The notes beneath the pieces are model-generated. The model was given only the letters and a program-made list of their open reading frames with translations. It ran no database searches and was not told where the DNA came from. A stretch of DNA of 64,000 nt, taken from contig NZ_CANMEH010000001.1 in NCBI RefSeq assembly GCF_947496875.1, forward strand, positions 377,663-441,662. Reading direction: 5' to 3'. Numbering within the stretch: position 1 is the stretch's first letter; each line of letters opens with the position of its first letter. This DNA comes from an uncultured Paracoccus sp. (GTDB lineage: Bacteria > Pseudomonadota > Alphaproteobacteria > Rhodobacterales > Rhodobacteraceae). Shown in pieces: positions 56,107-64,000 of the stretch. The translations under genes and the position numbers were made by a program.

Positions 56107-56990
56107 GCGATAATCCTCGCTTCGTCGGTTAGATAAGGCCAGAGACCCTTGGATTCGGAGCAAGCGGCGCGCCCAAGCGAAAGATTGCAGGCAGCTTGCC
56201 GGCCCCATTCGTCGCGCCATGCCCAAAGGCTGCGCGTGTAACGCTGCAGTTCGTGCTCCTGAGTGAATCCAATGGCGCCGAAAACCTGGTGGGATGTAGC
56301 GGCGATGACCGTCGCGGCGACCCCGGCCTGCGCCTTGGCGGACAGCCGGAGCAGTTCACTGCCGCGGCCTTCATCCTCGGCCTCCAGCGCGGCAGCCAGA
56401 GCGGCTTCGGTCACGGCAAGCTCGCTCCCCGCTTCTGCGAGTGCGTGCTGAGTGGCTTGGAATTTCGCAAGAGGCCGGCCGAACTGCACGCGCGTGCGCG
56501 CATAGTCGGCCGTAATCTCTACGACCTTCGCCATCGCCCCGGTCATCAAGGCCGTGTGCAGAAGCATCCCTTTAGCCGCGATATGCCTGGGGATGGGGAT
56601 GTTCTGCCCACGGACAGAAAGGACTGGCATCCGCGGTTGTGACGTCTTGTCGGCCTCCGGCGAGTAATCTGGAGTTGGATGAACAAGAGCGACGTCACTG
56701 TCCAGGCCGAGGCCCAGTTCCGTTCGCAATACGGGCGTCAAAAGCATTTCGACGATTGGTACCGGAGCGGCGTGCCAGCCGCAGCGCCAAGCAACGGTGG
56801 CGGCCTCTGTCATGCGGCAGCCGAAGCCGCCCTTTTCTTCGGGAGCCAGCACCAAGTGCAGCCCTGCTTGGGCCATCTCCGCGCGCAATTCGTCCGGAAG
56901 GCTTGGCGCCTCAGACGCTGCCGGATGGGACAGCCGCCCACTTAGCAGACGTGTCAGCATGTCGTCCAACATTCGTGCAACCTGGCTCAT
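56103..56990 (-). CDS. Small acyl-CoA dehydrogenase subunit
   Basis: This 295-residue protein is about 90 residues shorter than a classical acyl-CoA dehydrogenase. It keeps the N-terminal domain (HLVLAPEEKGGFGCRMTEAA), has a much reduced middle beta domain, and keeps the C-terminal helical domain (YARTRVQFGRPLAKFQATQH, ATSHQVFGAIGFTQEHELQR). The EGT-type catalytic segment is absent. Such short proteins pair with a full-length partner in the heteromeric enzymes known from steroid and bile acid side-chain degradation. The 4-bp overlaps with both neighbours support a complex with the large subunit upstream. Confidence 0.85.
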   Translation of the reverse strand: MSQVARMLDDMLTRLLSGRLSHPAASEAPSLPDELRAEMAQAGLHLVLAPEEKGGFGCRMTEAATVAWRCGWHAAPVPIVEMLLTPVLRTELGLGLDSDVALVHPTPDYSPEADKTSQPRMPVLSVRGQNIPIPRHIAAKGMLLHTALMTGAMAKVVEITADYARTRVQFGRPLAKFQATQHALAEAGSELAVTEAALAAALEAEDEGRGSELLRLSAKAQAGVAATVIAATSHQVFGAIGFTQEHELQRYTRSLWAWRDEWGRQAACNLSLGRAACSESKGLWPYLTDEARIIA

Positions 56991-58156
56991 CGCAGCCCCA
57001 TCTCCTTTGCTACGATACCCTTGAGGATTTCGCGCGTGCCGCCCCGCAAGCTGAAGCTGGGCGCGCTGAGGATCGCCGTCGCCAACGCCCCCTGCGTGGG
57101 CTCCCCCGCTTCGAAGACATTGATGTCAAGAATGCGACGCGCGACCTCAGGGATCTCCTGCTCAAGCGCCGTTCCAAGATCCTTCATGATCGGGGCCAAT
57201 GCGCCAACGGCTTGGCCTGAAGAGATACGCCTGTTGATCAACAGCGAAAGCTGCCGGATCGCCGTCAGCCGCCCTACAAGACGGCCGATTTCGGACGCGC
57301 CCAGCCGATCGGGATTTTCGCCCACCAGTTTCGTCATCACTGACAGCAGGCCGAAGGTGGACAGGAACCGGTCAGGGCCACTGCGCTCGAAGGCGAGTTC
57401 CTCGTTTACCAGTTGCCAGCCCTGGCCCTCGGTCCCTAACAGGTGATCAATCGGAACGAAGGCGCCGTCGAAGGTGATCTCGTTAAGCTCCTCCTCTCCA
57501 CGCATGTCACGTATCGGACGCACAGAGATGCCGTCGGTTTGCATAGGTATGACAAGCTGCGACAGTCCGGCATATCGATTGTCATCATCGCGCGGCGACG
57601 TGCGGCACAGCGCAATGATGTAATCCGCGTGCTGGGCGTTCGTGGTCCACACCTTCCGGCCATGGACTCTGTATCCTCCGTCTACCCTGACTGCGCGGGT
57701 GCGAATTGAGGACAGATCCGAACCGCTGTCCGGTTCGCTCATGCCGATGCCAATAGTGCATTCGCCCGATGCGATACGCGGCAAGATGGCGCGCTTGATT
57801 GCGTCGGTTCCGTTTCGCATGATTTGTGGCCCGCTCTGCCGGTCGGCGATCCAGTGCGCGCCCTGTGGGGCACCCGCGGCAAGAAGCTCCTCACAAACCA
57901 CGTAGCGTTCGAATGCGGACCGCTCATGACCGCCGAATTCGCGAGGCCAGGTCATTGCAATATAGCCAGCTTCCGCGCAGCTGCGCGAGAACTCGCGGCT
58001 GAACGTCGTCCAGGTCTGCCGCCCGGGGAGGATCGTGCCGCGCGCGATCTGGTCGGCGATGAAGGCGCGCACCTCGGTGCGCAGGGTCGCTTCGTCGATG
58101 AGGGGGCGCGACGTTTCCTCATCGGCGAAGCGTGGGAAAAGATGGGGAAGACTCAT
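56987..58156 (-). CDS. Acyl-CoA dehydrogenase, large subunit
   Basis: This 389-residue flavoprotein is of full length. It has GYIAMTWPREFGGHERSAFE, the FAD motif TIGIGMSEPDSGSDLSSIRT, VHGRKVWTTNAQHADYII and the C-terminal LRGGTREILKGIVAKEMGL. Where medium-chain enzymes have YEGT, this one has RGGT, so the catalytic Glu is probably the one in ELAFERSGPDR, in the helix position used by isovaleryl-CoA dehydrogenase. It starts 75 bp after the IclR gene on the same strand and overlaps the small subunit gene by 4 bp. Confidence 0.9.
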   Translation of the reverse strand: MSLPHLFPRFADEETSRPLIDEATLRTEVRAFIADQIARGTILPGRQTWTTFSREFSRSCAEAGYIAMTWPREFGGHERSAFERYVVCEELLAAGAPQGAHWIADRQSGPQIMRNGTDAIKRAILPRIASGECTIGIGMSEPDSGSDLSSIRTRAVRVDGGYRVHGRKVWTTNAQHADYIIALCRTSPRDDDNRYAGLSQLVIPMQTDGISVRPIRDMRGEEELNEITFDGAFVPIDHLLGTEGQGWQLVNEELAFERSGPDRFLSTFGLLSVMTKLVGENPDRLGASEIGRLVGRLTAIRQLSLLINRRISSGQAVGALAPIMKDLGTALEQEIPEVARRILDINVFEAGEPTQGALATAILSAPSFSLRGGTREILKGIVAKEMGLR

Positions 58157-58231
58157 TGGCGCGGGCCGGCGTCTGCGACTGAACGGTTCCTCATGATCTC
58201 TTTCCTTTCTGGCTCGATTTCCGTCCGGCTC

Positions 58232-59005
58232 TCAGTCGACGAGGCGACGCAGATTCGGCACCTGCTTTCTGAAGTAGTCCTCCCCGCAGTGGCGGGTGAT
58301 CGCACGATGGATTTCGGCCGCGGTTTCGTCCATTCGTCTCTCGATGCGGAACAGTGGCCCCGCCACGGTGACCGAGAAGATCCGGCCGCTAAAAGCAAGC
58401 GGCACAGACACTCCACCGAGGTCAGGGCTGTAGGCAGAGGCGCTGCGGAACCATCCTCGTCGCAGCGAGGCGGAGATGCTCTGCTCGACCTCCTCCACGC
58501 TCATCGGGGTGCCCTCGCCGAATCTCTCGAACACGGCCTTGCGCAGGATCGCCGTCTTTTGGGCGGCGGTCATCTGGCTCATGATCGCTTGGCCCGAGGC
58601 TGTGGCGTGGATCGGAACGCGTCTTCCCGGCTCGGCGGTATAGCGCACGGCGTGCGCTGACTGGATCACCGAAAGCAGGACGGCCTGTTGACCGCTTGGC
58701 GCGGCGATCCAGACCGTCTCGCCGATGGCGTCTGCGAGATCGCGAATCAGCGCAAGCGCCGCTTTCGGCAACGGCTCGGCGGCCGCCACGTCCTGGGCAA
58801 GCGCCAGCCAGCGGCTGGTAGGATAATAGCCGCCGCGCGGCTTCGGCTCGTACAGAAAGCCGCGCTCCACCAGCGTCTGGATCAGGTTGAACGTGCTGGA
58901 CCGGGGCCAGCCGAAATGTGCCGACAGATCCGCGAGGCTCGCCGTCTTCTGCTCGCGAGCGAAATACTCCAGCAGATCGAGGACGTTGGCGGCCTGCTTC
59001 ACCAA
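58232..59005 (-). CDS. IclR family transcriptional regulator
   Basis: This protein of about 257 residues has a winged helix (NVLDLLEYFAREQKTASLAD, GWPRSSTFNLIQTLVERGFL) and an effector domain with RVPIHATASGQAIMSQM and the RRGWFRSASAYSPDLGGVSV region. I chose TTG 59005 because AGGAG lies 8 bp upstream; GTG 59002 is an equal alternative. An in-frame ATG at 59110 would extend it into the operator region and is unlikely. It is divergent from the CoA-transferase operon and the first gene of the acyl-CoA dehydrogenase operon, so it probably controls both. Confidence 0.87.
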   Translation of the reverse strand: MVKQAANVLDLLEYFAREQKTASLADLSAHFGWPRSSTFNLIQTLVERGFLYEPKPRGGYYPTSRWLALAQDVAAAEPLPKAALALIRDLADAIGETVWIAAPSGQQAVLLSVIQSAHAVRYTAEPGRRVPIHATASGQAIMSQMTAAQKTAILRKAVFERFGEGTPMSVEEVEQSISASLRRGWFRSASAYSPDLGGVSVPLAFSGRIFSVTVAGPLFRIERRMDETAAEIHRAITRHCGEDYFRKQVPNLRRLVD

Positions 59006-59086
59006 AATTGGCCACTCCTGACGAAAGCATGGTCCATGTAGGTGGACATCCAATACCTGCCTTCCACGGTTCGCCGCTATTTGTAG

Positions 59087-59111
59087 TTGACACATGCCAT
59101 GTTCGGACATG
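59087..59111 (+). promoter_or_regulatory. Candidate promoter -35 and overlapping CATG palindromes
   Basis: TTGACA at 59087-59092 is followed by ACATGCCATGT (perfect 11-bp palindrome, 59092-59102) and CATGTtcggACATG (59098-59111), which would lie in the spacer and over the -10 of this promoter. A clean -10 is not visible. This is a likely IclR binding region for the plus-strand operon. Confidence 0.5.
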
Positions 59112-59131
59112 TATGTTCAAGGGGGGAGATA

Positions 59132-59155
59132 TTAAGTCTCTATATATGGACTTAA
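59132..59155. promoter_or_regulatory. Inverted repeat TTAAGTC-N10-GACTTAA before the CoA-transferase gene
   Basis: Perfect 7-bp arms with a 10-bp A/T-rich spacer (tctatatatg), ending 32 bp before the start codon. It could be a second operator or a hairpin in the leader close to the ribosome site at about 59172. Confidence 0.55.
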
Positions 59156-59186
59156 GCATTTATTGCTTTGAGCAGGAGGAAACGCT

Positions 59187-60407
59187 TTGGGACCCCTTTC
59201 GGGCTTGCGCATCATCGACATGTCTTCGGTGCTGATGGGACCTTACGCGACCCAGATGCTGGGAGACTTCGGCGCCGACGTGATCAAGGTCGAGGCGCCG
59301 GACGGCGATCTGGTCCGCCAGATCGGCCCCGGACGCCACGCCGACATGGGGCCGCTGTTTCTCAACGCCAACCGCTCTAAGCGCTCGATCACGCTCGACC
59401 TCAAGCGGCCCGAATGCCGCGATGCACTGCTACGCCTGTGCGAAGGGGCGGACGTCCTCGTCTACAACGTGCGGCCCAAGGCGATGGCGCGGCTGGGCCT
59501 CTCCTACGAGGCGGTCGCGGCCGTCAATCCGGGCATCATCTACGCCGGCATGTTCGGCTATTCGCAGCACGGCCCATACGCCGACCGGCCAGCCTATGAC
59601 GACCTAATCCAGGGCGCCTCCACGATCCCCTACCTGTTCTCGCGGGTGAACGAGGGCAAGCCGCGCTACGTGCCCTCAGCTGTCGCGGACCGGGTCGTCG
59701 GGCTGGTCGCGGCCAGCGCCATCCTCGCCTCGGTTGTCGAGCGGAACAGTAGTGGCAAGGGTCAGCGGGTGGACATCCCAATGTTCGAGACGATGGTCTC
59801 GTTCGTCTTGGGCGACCACATGGGCGGTCTGACATTCGAGCCGCCGCTCGACCACGGCGGTTATGCCCGCCAGCTGTCCGCCGACCGTCGTCCCTACCAG
59901 ACCAAGGACGGGCATATCTGCGCGCTCATCTACAATGATGGCCACTGGCGACGCTTCTTCGCGGCCATCGGCCGCCCCGACATGCCGCAGGCCGATCCCC
60001 GCTATCGAGATTTCGTCTCGCGCATGGCCCACATCAACGAGGTCTATAGCGAACTTGCCCAAATCTTCCTGACCCGAACCACGGCCCAGTGGATGGAGCT
60101 TCTGGAGAAGGCCGACGTTCCGGCCATGCCGATGTATGACTTCGAGGGCGTGCTGAACGACCCGCATCTGGCCGCGACTGAGTTTTTCCGCACCGTCGAG
60201 CATCCCAGCGAGGGCACCATCCGCCAGATGGACGTGCCCGCCCAATGGTCGCGGACGCCCGCGGTGCCGGAACGACTGGCCCCGCGTCAGGGCGAGCATG
60301 GCGCCGAGATTTTGCGTGAGGCCGGCTTCTCGGACGAGGAGATCGCGGCACTTGGCGGGATGGAACCGAGCAAAGGCGCCGCGGCGCAAGCCGCCGCAGT
60401 GGTTTGA
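59187..60407 (+). CDS. Family III CoA-transferase (CaiB/BaiF type)
   Basis: This 406-residue protein moves CoA between a donor thioester and a carboxylic acid. It opens with the family sequence PLSGLRIIDMSSVLMGPYAT and has FGADVIKVEAPDGD, LFLNANRSKRSITLDLK and SAVADRVVGLVAASAILAS, where Asp168 aligns with the nucleophilic Asp of formyl-CoA transferase. The start is TTG 59187, 7-8 bp after AGGAGG; no ATG fits. It is the first gene of the plus-strand operon and probably activates the imported acid. Confidence 0.9.
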   Translation: MGPLSGLRIIDMSSVLMGPYATQMLGDFGADVIKVEAPDGDLVRQIGPGRHADMGPLFLNANRSKRSITLDLKRPECRDALLRLCEGADVLVYNVRPKAMARLGLSYEAVAAVNPGIIYAGMFGYSQHGPYADRPAYDDLIQGASTIPYLFSRVNEGKPRYVPSAVADRVVGLVAASAILASVVERNSSGKGQRVDIPMFETMVSFVLGDHMGGLTFEPPLDHGGYARQLSADRRPYQTKDGHICALIYNDGHWRRFFAAIGRPDMPQADPRYRDFVSRMAHINEVYSELAQIFLTRTTAQWMELLEKADVPAMPMYDFEGVLNDPHLAATEFFRTVEHPSEGTIRQMDVPAQWSRTPAVPERLAPRQGEHGAEILREAGFSDEEIAALGGMEPSKGAAAQAAAVV

Positions 60408-60420
60408 GAGGATAACCGGA

Positions 60421-61587
60421 ATGAATTTCGATCTGACCGAAGAGCAGGAAGCAATCCGCGACGCTGTCGCCGCCATCTGCGCGCGTTTCGATGACGACTA
60501 CTGGCTGACCCGCGACCGCGATGGCGGTTTCCCGCACGACTTCTACGAGGCGCTGGCGCGGGAGGGCTGGCTGGGCATCTGCACACCCGAGGAGCATGGC
60601 GGCTCGGGCCTCGGCATCACCGAGGCCGCGCTGGTGATGCGCACCATCTCAGAATCCGGTGCGGGCATGACTGGCGCCTCTGCCGTCCACATCAACATAT
60701 TCGGGCTGAACCCCGTCGCCGTCTTCGGGAACGAGGAACAGAAGGCCCGCATGCTGCGGCCGATGGCCGAAGGGCGCGAGAAGGCCTGCTTTGCCGTCAC
60801 CGAGCCCAACACCGGCCTGAACACGACGCAGCTGAAGCTGCGGGCGGTGAAGACGGGCGACCGCTACGTCGTCAACGGCCAGAAGGTGTGGATTTCGACC
60901 GCGCAGGAAGCAGATCGCGTCCTGCTGCTGGCGCGCACCACGCCGCTGGAAGAGGTGGAAAAGCCTGCGCGCGGTCTCAGCCTCTTCTACACCCGCTTCG
61001 ACCGCGAGCAGATCCGGGTGCGGGAAATCGACAAGATGGGCCGCAAGGCTGTTGATTCAAATGAGCTTTTCTTCGACGACTTCGAGATCCCCGAAGCCGA
61101 TCTCATCGGCGAGGAAGGGCGCGGCTTCGAATACATCCTGCACGGGATGAACCCGGAACGGGTGCTGATCGCGGCCGAGGCCGTGGGGCTGGGCATGCTC
61201 GCGGTGCAGCGAGCGGCGAAATACGCGAAAGAGCGGATCGTGTTCAACCGGCCCATCGGCCAGAACCAGGCGATCCAGCACCCGCTGGCGAAGTGCTGGG
61301 CCGAGCTTGAGGCCGCCTGGATGATGGTGATGGCCGCCGCCTCACAATACGATCGGGGCCTGCCCTGCGGGGCCGCCGCCAACGCGGCCAAGTATCTGGC
61401 CGGCGAGGCGGGGTTCAGGGCCTGCGAGACGGCCGTCATGGCCCATGGCGGCTTCGGCTACGCCAAGGAATACCACGTCGAGCGTTATCTGCGGGAGGTG
61501 TTCATTCCCCGAATCGCGCCGATCAGCCCGCAGCTCTGCCTGTCCTACCTGGCCGAACGCGTCCTCGGGCTGCCGAAATCCTACTGA
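60421..61587 (+). CDS. Acyl-CoA dehydrogenase
   Basis: This 388-residue flavoprotein has FDLTEEQEAIRDAVAAICAR, CFAVTEPNTGLNTTQLKLRA (FAD), VVNGQKVWISTAQEADRVLL, IVFNRPIGQNQAIQHPLAKC and the FAD-binding HGGFGYAKEYHVERYLRE. The usual IYEGT segment is replaced by VFIPRIAPISPQ, so the base is probably Glu in GMNPERVLIAAEA, in the position of isovaleryl-CoA dehydrogenase Glu254. That favours a branched or bulky substrate. AGAGGA lies before the ATG, 13 bp after the CoA-transferase stop. Confidence 0.92.
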   Translation: MNFDLTEEQEAIRDAVAAICARFDDDYWLTRDRDGGFPHDFYEALAREGWLGICTPEEHGGSGLGITEAALVMRTISESGAGMTGASAVHINIFGLNPVAVFGNEEQKARMLRPMAEGREKACFAVTEPNTGLNTTQLKLRAVKTGDRYVVNGQKVWISTAQEADRVLLLARTTPLEEVEKPARGLSLFYTRFDREQIRVREIDKMGRKAVDSNELFFDDFEIPEADLIGEEGRGFEYILHGMNPERVLIAAEAVGLGMLAVQRAAKYAKERIVFNRPIGQNQAIQHPLAKCWAELEAAWMMVMAAASQYDRGLPCGAAANAAKYLAGEAGFRACETAVMAHGGFGYAKEYHVERYLREVFIPRIAPISPQLCLSYLAERVLGLPKSY

Positions 61588-61618
61588 CCGCGCGACAGCC
61601 TTAGGGAGGGACCCGCCG

Positions 61619-62893
61619 ATGTCGAAGCTGCCGAAGCCCGTCACGGCCGCTGCCGCCGACCTGTCCAGCTGGCTGCGGGACGGGGACCGGGTACTTGTCG
61701 GCCAGGGGACCGGCGAGCCGGCCACACTGACGCGCCTGCTGGGCGAGGCGGCGCGGGAGCGCAGCGATCTGACCGCCATCATCGGGGCGACGCTGGGCGA
61801 GCTGCCGGGGGCCGCGAATGGGCTGCGCTTTGAAAGCTACGGCGCGATGGGAACGGCGACGCGGCTGCCCGAAGCATCCCTGACGGTGGTTCCCCTGCAC
61901 TATGCGCAGTTCGTCGCGCGCATCGGCGATGGCCGCATGCCCTGCGACGTCGTTCTGATCCAGCTTTCGACGCCTGACGAGCGCGGCCACGCCTATCTTG
62001 GCATGGGAGACCTGCACCTGATCGACGCGGCCCGTCGCGCCCGGGTGGTGATCGCGGAGATCAACCCGCATACGCCGCGCACGCCCGGCACCCTCTGGCC
62101 CAGCGACGTGCCGGTCCATCTGGCGGTCGATGCCCAGGCCGCGCCGCTCGCCCCCACTGCGAGCGAGGCCAGCAAAGCGGACCGGGATATCGCTGGCCAT
62201 GTCGCGAGCCTTGTCCCCGACAGAGCCGTGATCCAGCTGGGCATCGGCCGACTGCCGAACACGATCGCCGAGGCGCTGCGGGACCACCGCGACCTCGGCC
62301 TGCACTCAGGCGTCCTGACCGATGGAGGCGCGGCGCTCATCAGGGCCGGCGCGCTAACCAACGCCGCCAAGGAGATCGACGCGGGCGTTTCGGTAGCCGG
62401 CGTCATTATCGGGGGACCCGTGCTTCTCGACCACGTGCGACAGGACCCCGCCATCGAAATTCGCCCGACTGCGCACACCCATTCCACCGCGGCCATCGCG
62501 AGGCTCTCGCGCTTCGTCGCCATCAACTCGGCGATCGAGGTCGATCTCACCGGCCAGATCAACGCCGAATCCGCAGCCGGTCGCCGGACCGGCGGAACGG
62601 GCGGGCAGGTGGACGTCACCCGCGGCGCGCAATGCTCGCCCGGGGGCAGGGCGGTCGTCGCGCTGCCGTCAACGGCGCGTCGGGGATCGATCTCGCGGAT
62701 CGTGCCGCGCGCCTCCAGCGTCACGGTCGCGCGGGCCGACGCCGACACGATCGTCACCGAATGGGGCGTGGCCGAGCTTGCCGGCCACCCCGTGGACGAG
62801 CGCGCGCGGCGGATGATCGAGATCGCCGAGCCCCGATTCCGCGAGGAGTTGTCGCGTTACTGGCATGACGAGGGGAGGCATCGTCATGGCTGA
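61619..62893 (+). CDS. Acetyl-CoA hydrolase/CoA-transferase family protein (catalytic Glu replaced)
   Basis: This 424-residue protein resembles 4-hydroxybutyrate/acetate CoA-transferases: LVGQGTGEPATLTRLLGEAA, LGIGRLPNTIAEALRDHRDL, AINSAIEVDLTGQINAESA, GGQVDVTRGAQ and TIVTEWGVAELAGHPVDERA. In active transferases the segment after the LGIG strand reads GIHSE or YSE, and its Glu forms the CoA adduct. Here the segment is GLHSGVLTDGG, with Gly in place of Glu. It may use another residue, hydrolyse CoA esters, or play a binding role. AGGGAGGG precedes the ATG. It overlaps the racemase gene by 8 bp. Confidence 0.85.
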   Translation: MSKLPKPVTAAAADLSSWLRDGDRVLVGQGTGEPATLTRLLGEAARERSDLTAIIGATLGELPGAANGLRFESYGAMGTATRLPEASLTVVPLHYAQFVARIGDGRMPCDVVLIQLSTPDERGHAYLGMGDLHLIDAARRARVVIAEINPHTPRTPGTLWPSDVPVHLAVDAQAAPLAPTASEASKADRDIAGHVASLVPDRAVIQLGIGRLPNTIAEALRDHRDLGLHSGVLTDGGAALIRAGALTNAAKEIDAGVSVAGVIIGGPVLLDHVRQDPAIEIRPTAHTHSTAAIARLSRFVAINSAIEVDLTGQINAESAAGRRTGGTGGQVDVTRGAQCSPGGRAVVALPSTARRGSISRIVPRASSVTVARADADTIVTEWGVAELAGHPVDERARRMIEIAEPRFREELSRYWHDEGRHRHG

Positions 62894-64000
62894 GGGTGGT
62901 CCGCTGCGCGGCATCAGGATCGTTGAGATGGTCGGCATTGGCCCGGCGCCCTTTGCCGCCATGATCCTTGCCGACCTGGGGGCAGAGGTCATCCGCATCG
63001 ACCGCCCGACCCCATCCGGGAACGGCATCCCACGGCCGCCGCGCTTTGACCTCGTGGCGCGGGGCCGCCGGGCGGTGACGCTGGACCTAAAGCGCCCCGA
63101 AGCGGTCGCCTGCGCCCTCGATCTGGTGGCCGCGGCCGACGGGCTGATCGAGGGCTTTCGCCCGGGTGTGATGGAGCGGCTGGGCTTGGGGCCGGAGCCC
63201 TGCCGGGTCCGGAACCCGCGGCTGGTCTATGGCCGGCTCACCGGCTGGGGTCAGGACGGGCCGCTGGCCCTGCGCGCCGGGCACGACCTCAACTATCTGG
63301 CGCTCACCGGCGTTCTCGACATGATCGGGCGCGCGGGCGAACCTCCGGTGCCGCCGCTGAACCTCGTCGCCGATTATGCGGGCGGCAGCCTGATGCTGGT
63401 GGCGGGGTTGCTCGCCGCGCTGGTGCGGGCGCAGCGCACCGGCGAGGGGCAGGTGGTCGATGCCGCGATGGTCGATGGCGTCGCGCTGCTTGCGACGGCG
63501 ATGACTGGACTGCACGCTTCGGGCCTTCACAACGGGCCGCGTGGCACGAACCTGCTGGACGGCGGGGCACCGTTTTATGATGTTTATCGCTGCGCGGACG
63601 GGGAATACCTCTCGGTCGCGCCGATCGAGGTGAAGTTCCGCGCAATTTTCCTGAAGGGACTTGGGTTCGATCCGGCCAGCTTCCCGGACATGAACGACCA
63701 GGCCTCGTGGCCACAAGCGCGGCACCTCATCGGCGCGCGCTTGGCCGAGCGGCCCCGCGACGAGTGGTGCGCCCTATTTGACGGGCAGGACGCCTGTGTT
63801 GCGCCAGTACTGAGCCCGCGAGAGGCGCCTGATCACCCTCACAACGCAGCCCGTCGCACGCATGTACTGATCGACGGAATCGTGCAGCCAGCACCGGCGC
63901 CGCGCTTCGCAATGACGCCGACGCAACTGCCACTGCCTCCCGAAAACGATCCCGGCGCTGATGGAGTCGAGATTCTCGAAGATTGGGGCATCGCCACCGC
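62886..64000 (+). CDS. Alpha-methylacyl-CoA racemase (3' end outside the window)
   Basis: About 371 residues are visible, nearly the whole enzyme. It epimerises the alpha carbon of 2-methylacyl-CoA esters so that stereospecific dehydrogenases can act. Family III CoA-transferase fold: PLRGIRIVEMVGIGPAPFAA, LIEGFRPGVMERLGLGPE, the catalytic His133 in AGHDLNYLALTGVL, Asp163 in PLNLVADYAGGS, and VVDAAMVDGVALL. The spacing and flanking residues follow the mycobacterial racemase MCR closely. It overlaps the previous gene by 8 bp. A methyl-branched substrate for the whole cluster follows from this gene. Confidence 0.92.
   Translation, partial: MAEGGPLRGIRIVEMVGIGPAPFAAMILADLGAEVIRIDRPTPSGNGIPRPPRFDLVARGRRAVTLDLKRPEAVACALDLVAAADGLIEGFRPGVMERLGLGPEPCRVRNPRLVYGRLTGWGQDGPLALRAGHDLNYLALTGVLDMIGRAGEPPVPPLNLVADYAGGSLMLVAGLLAALVRAQRTGEGQVVDAAMVDGVALLATAMTGLHASGLHNGPRGTNLLDGGAPFYDVYRCADGEYLSVAPIEVKFRAIFLKGLGFDPASFPDMNDQASWPQARHLIGARLAERPRDEWCALFDGQDACVAPVLSPREAPDHPHNAARRTHVLIDGIVQPAPAPRFAMTPTQLPLPPENDPGADGVEILEDWGIAT

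Noticed and set aside
21900..64000. Second copy of the tRNA-Gln 3' end as the other attachment site
   Set aside because: I did not see a repeat of the tRNA T-arm/acceptor sequence further along the window. It may lie beyond 64 kb or be lost.

Overview
The window is GC-rich chromosomal DNA of an alphaproteobacterium, most likely order Rhodobacterales (Paracoccus/Rhodobacter relatives). The evidence is the gene order nuoN-birA-coaX-rnj, an rpoH next to an RluA-type pseudouridine synthase, and a tau cluster of the Paracoccus/Rhodobacter type. No 16S rRNA is present, so genus is not resolved.

Region 1 (1-21.9 kb) is core chromosome. It holds the 3' end of nuoN, birA, coaX, rnj, trmB and aroA; an AEC transporter, prpE and maeB on the minus strand; a nucleoside salvage run (cdd, deoB, add, upp) without deoA; a membrane protein resembling a dead M48 peptidase; rpoH, an RluA-type synthase, a small membrane protein, a UbiK-like protein, lgt, a MidA/NDUFAF7-type methyltransferase and pgeF. 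It ends at a tRNA-Gln gene.

Region 2 (21.9-27.4 kb) looks like the decayed edge of an integrated element. A frameshifted, truncated integrase starts on the last base of the tRNA. It is followed by a truncated SurA-like exported protein, a GntR/FCD regulator, a TauE/SafE permease with one in-frame stop codon, and a broken ORF with a nuclease-like EVKK motif.

Region 3 (27.4-38.5 kb) is a full taurine dissimilation cluster. It has tauR divergent from a TRAP transporter (tauKLM), a universal stress protein, taurine dehydrogenase (tauXY), sulfoacetaldehyde acetyltransferase (xsc), a putative sulfate/sulfite exporter (tauZ) and phosphotransacetylase (pta). Together they would take up taurine, deaminate it to sulfoacetaldehyde, form acetyl phosphate plus sulfite, and pass the carbon to acetyl-CoA. 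A direct repeat in the tauR-tauK gap looks like the TauR operator.

Region 4 (38.9-53.1 kb) holds two transport/catabolism modules. The first is a TakP-like TRAP transporter with an IclR regulator and a divergent GMC oxidoreductase. The second is a tightly overlapped six-gene run: a dipeptide-type ABC transporter (five genes), a COG1574-type amidohydrolase and a COG0523/CobW GTPase. That second module is one of two candidates here for an uncharacterised system.

Region 5 (53.4-64 kb) has an antiporter fragment, an MFS transporter and a CoA-thioester gene set around an IclR regulator. On the minus strand are a large and a small acyl-CoA dehydrogenase (a probable heteromeric pair) and an enoyl-CoA hydratase. 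On the plus strand are a family III CoA-transferase, a third acyl-CoA dehydrogenase, an acetyl-CoA hydrolase/transferase homologue lacking the usual catalytic Glu, and an alpha-methylacyl-CoA racemase that runs off the window. This suggests degradation of a methyl-branched or cyclic acid and is the second candidate for an undescribed pathway.
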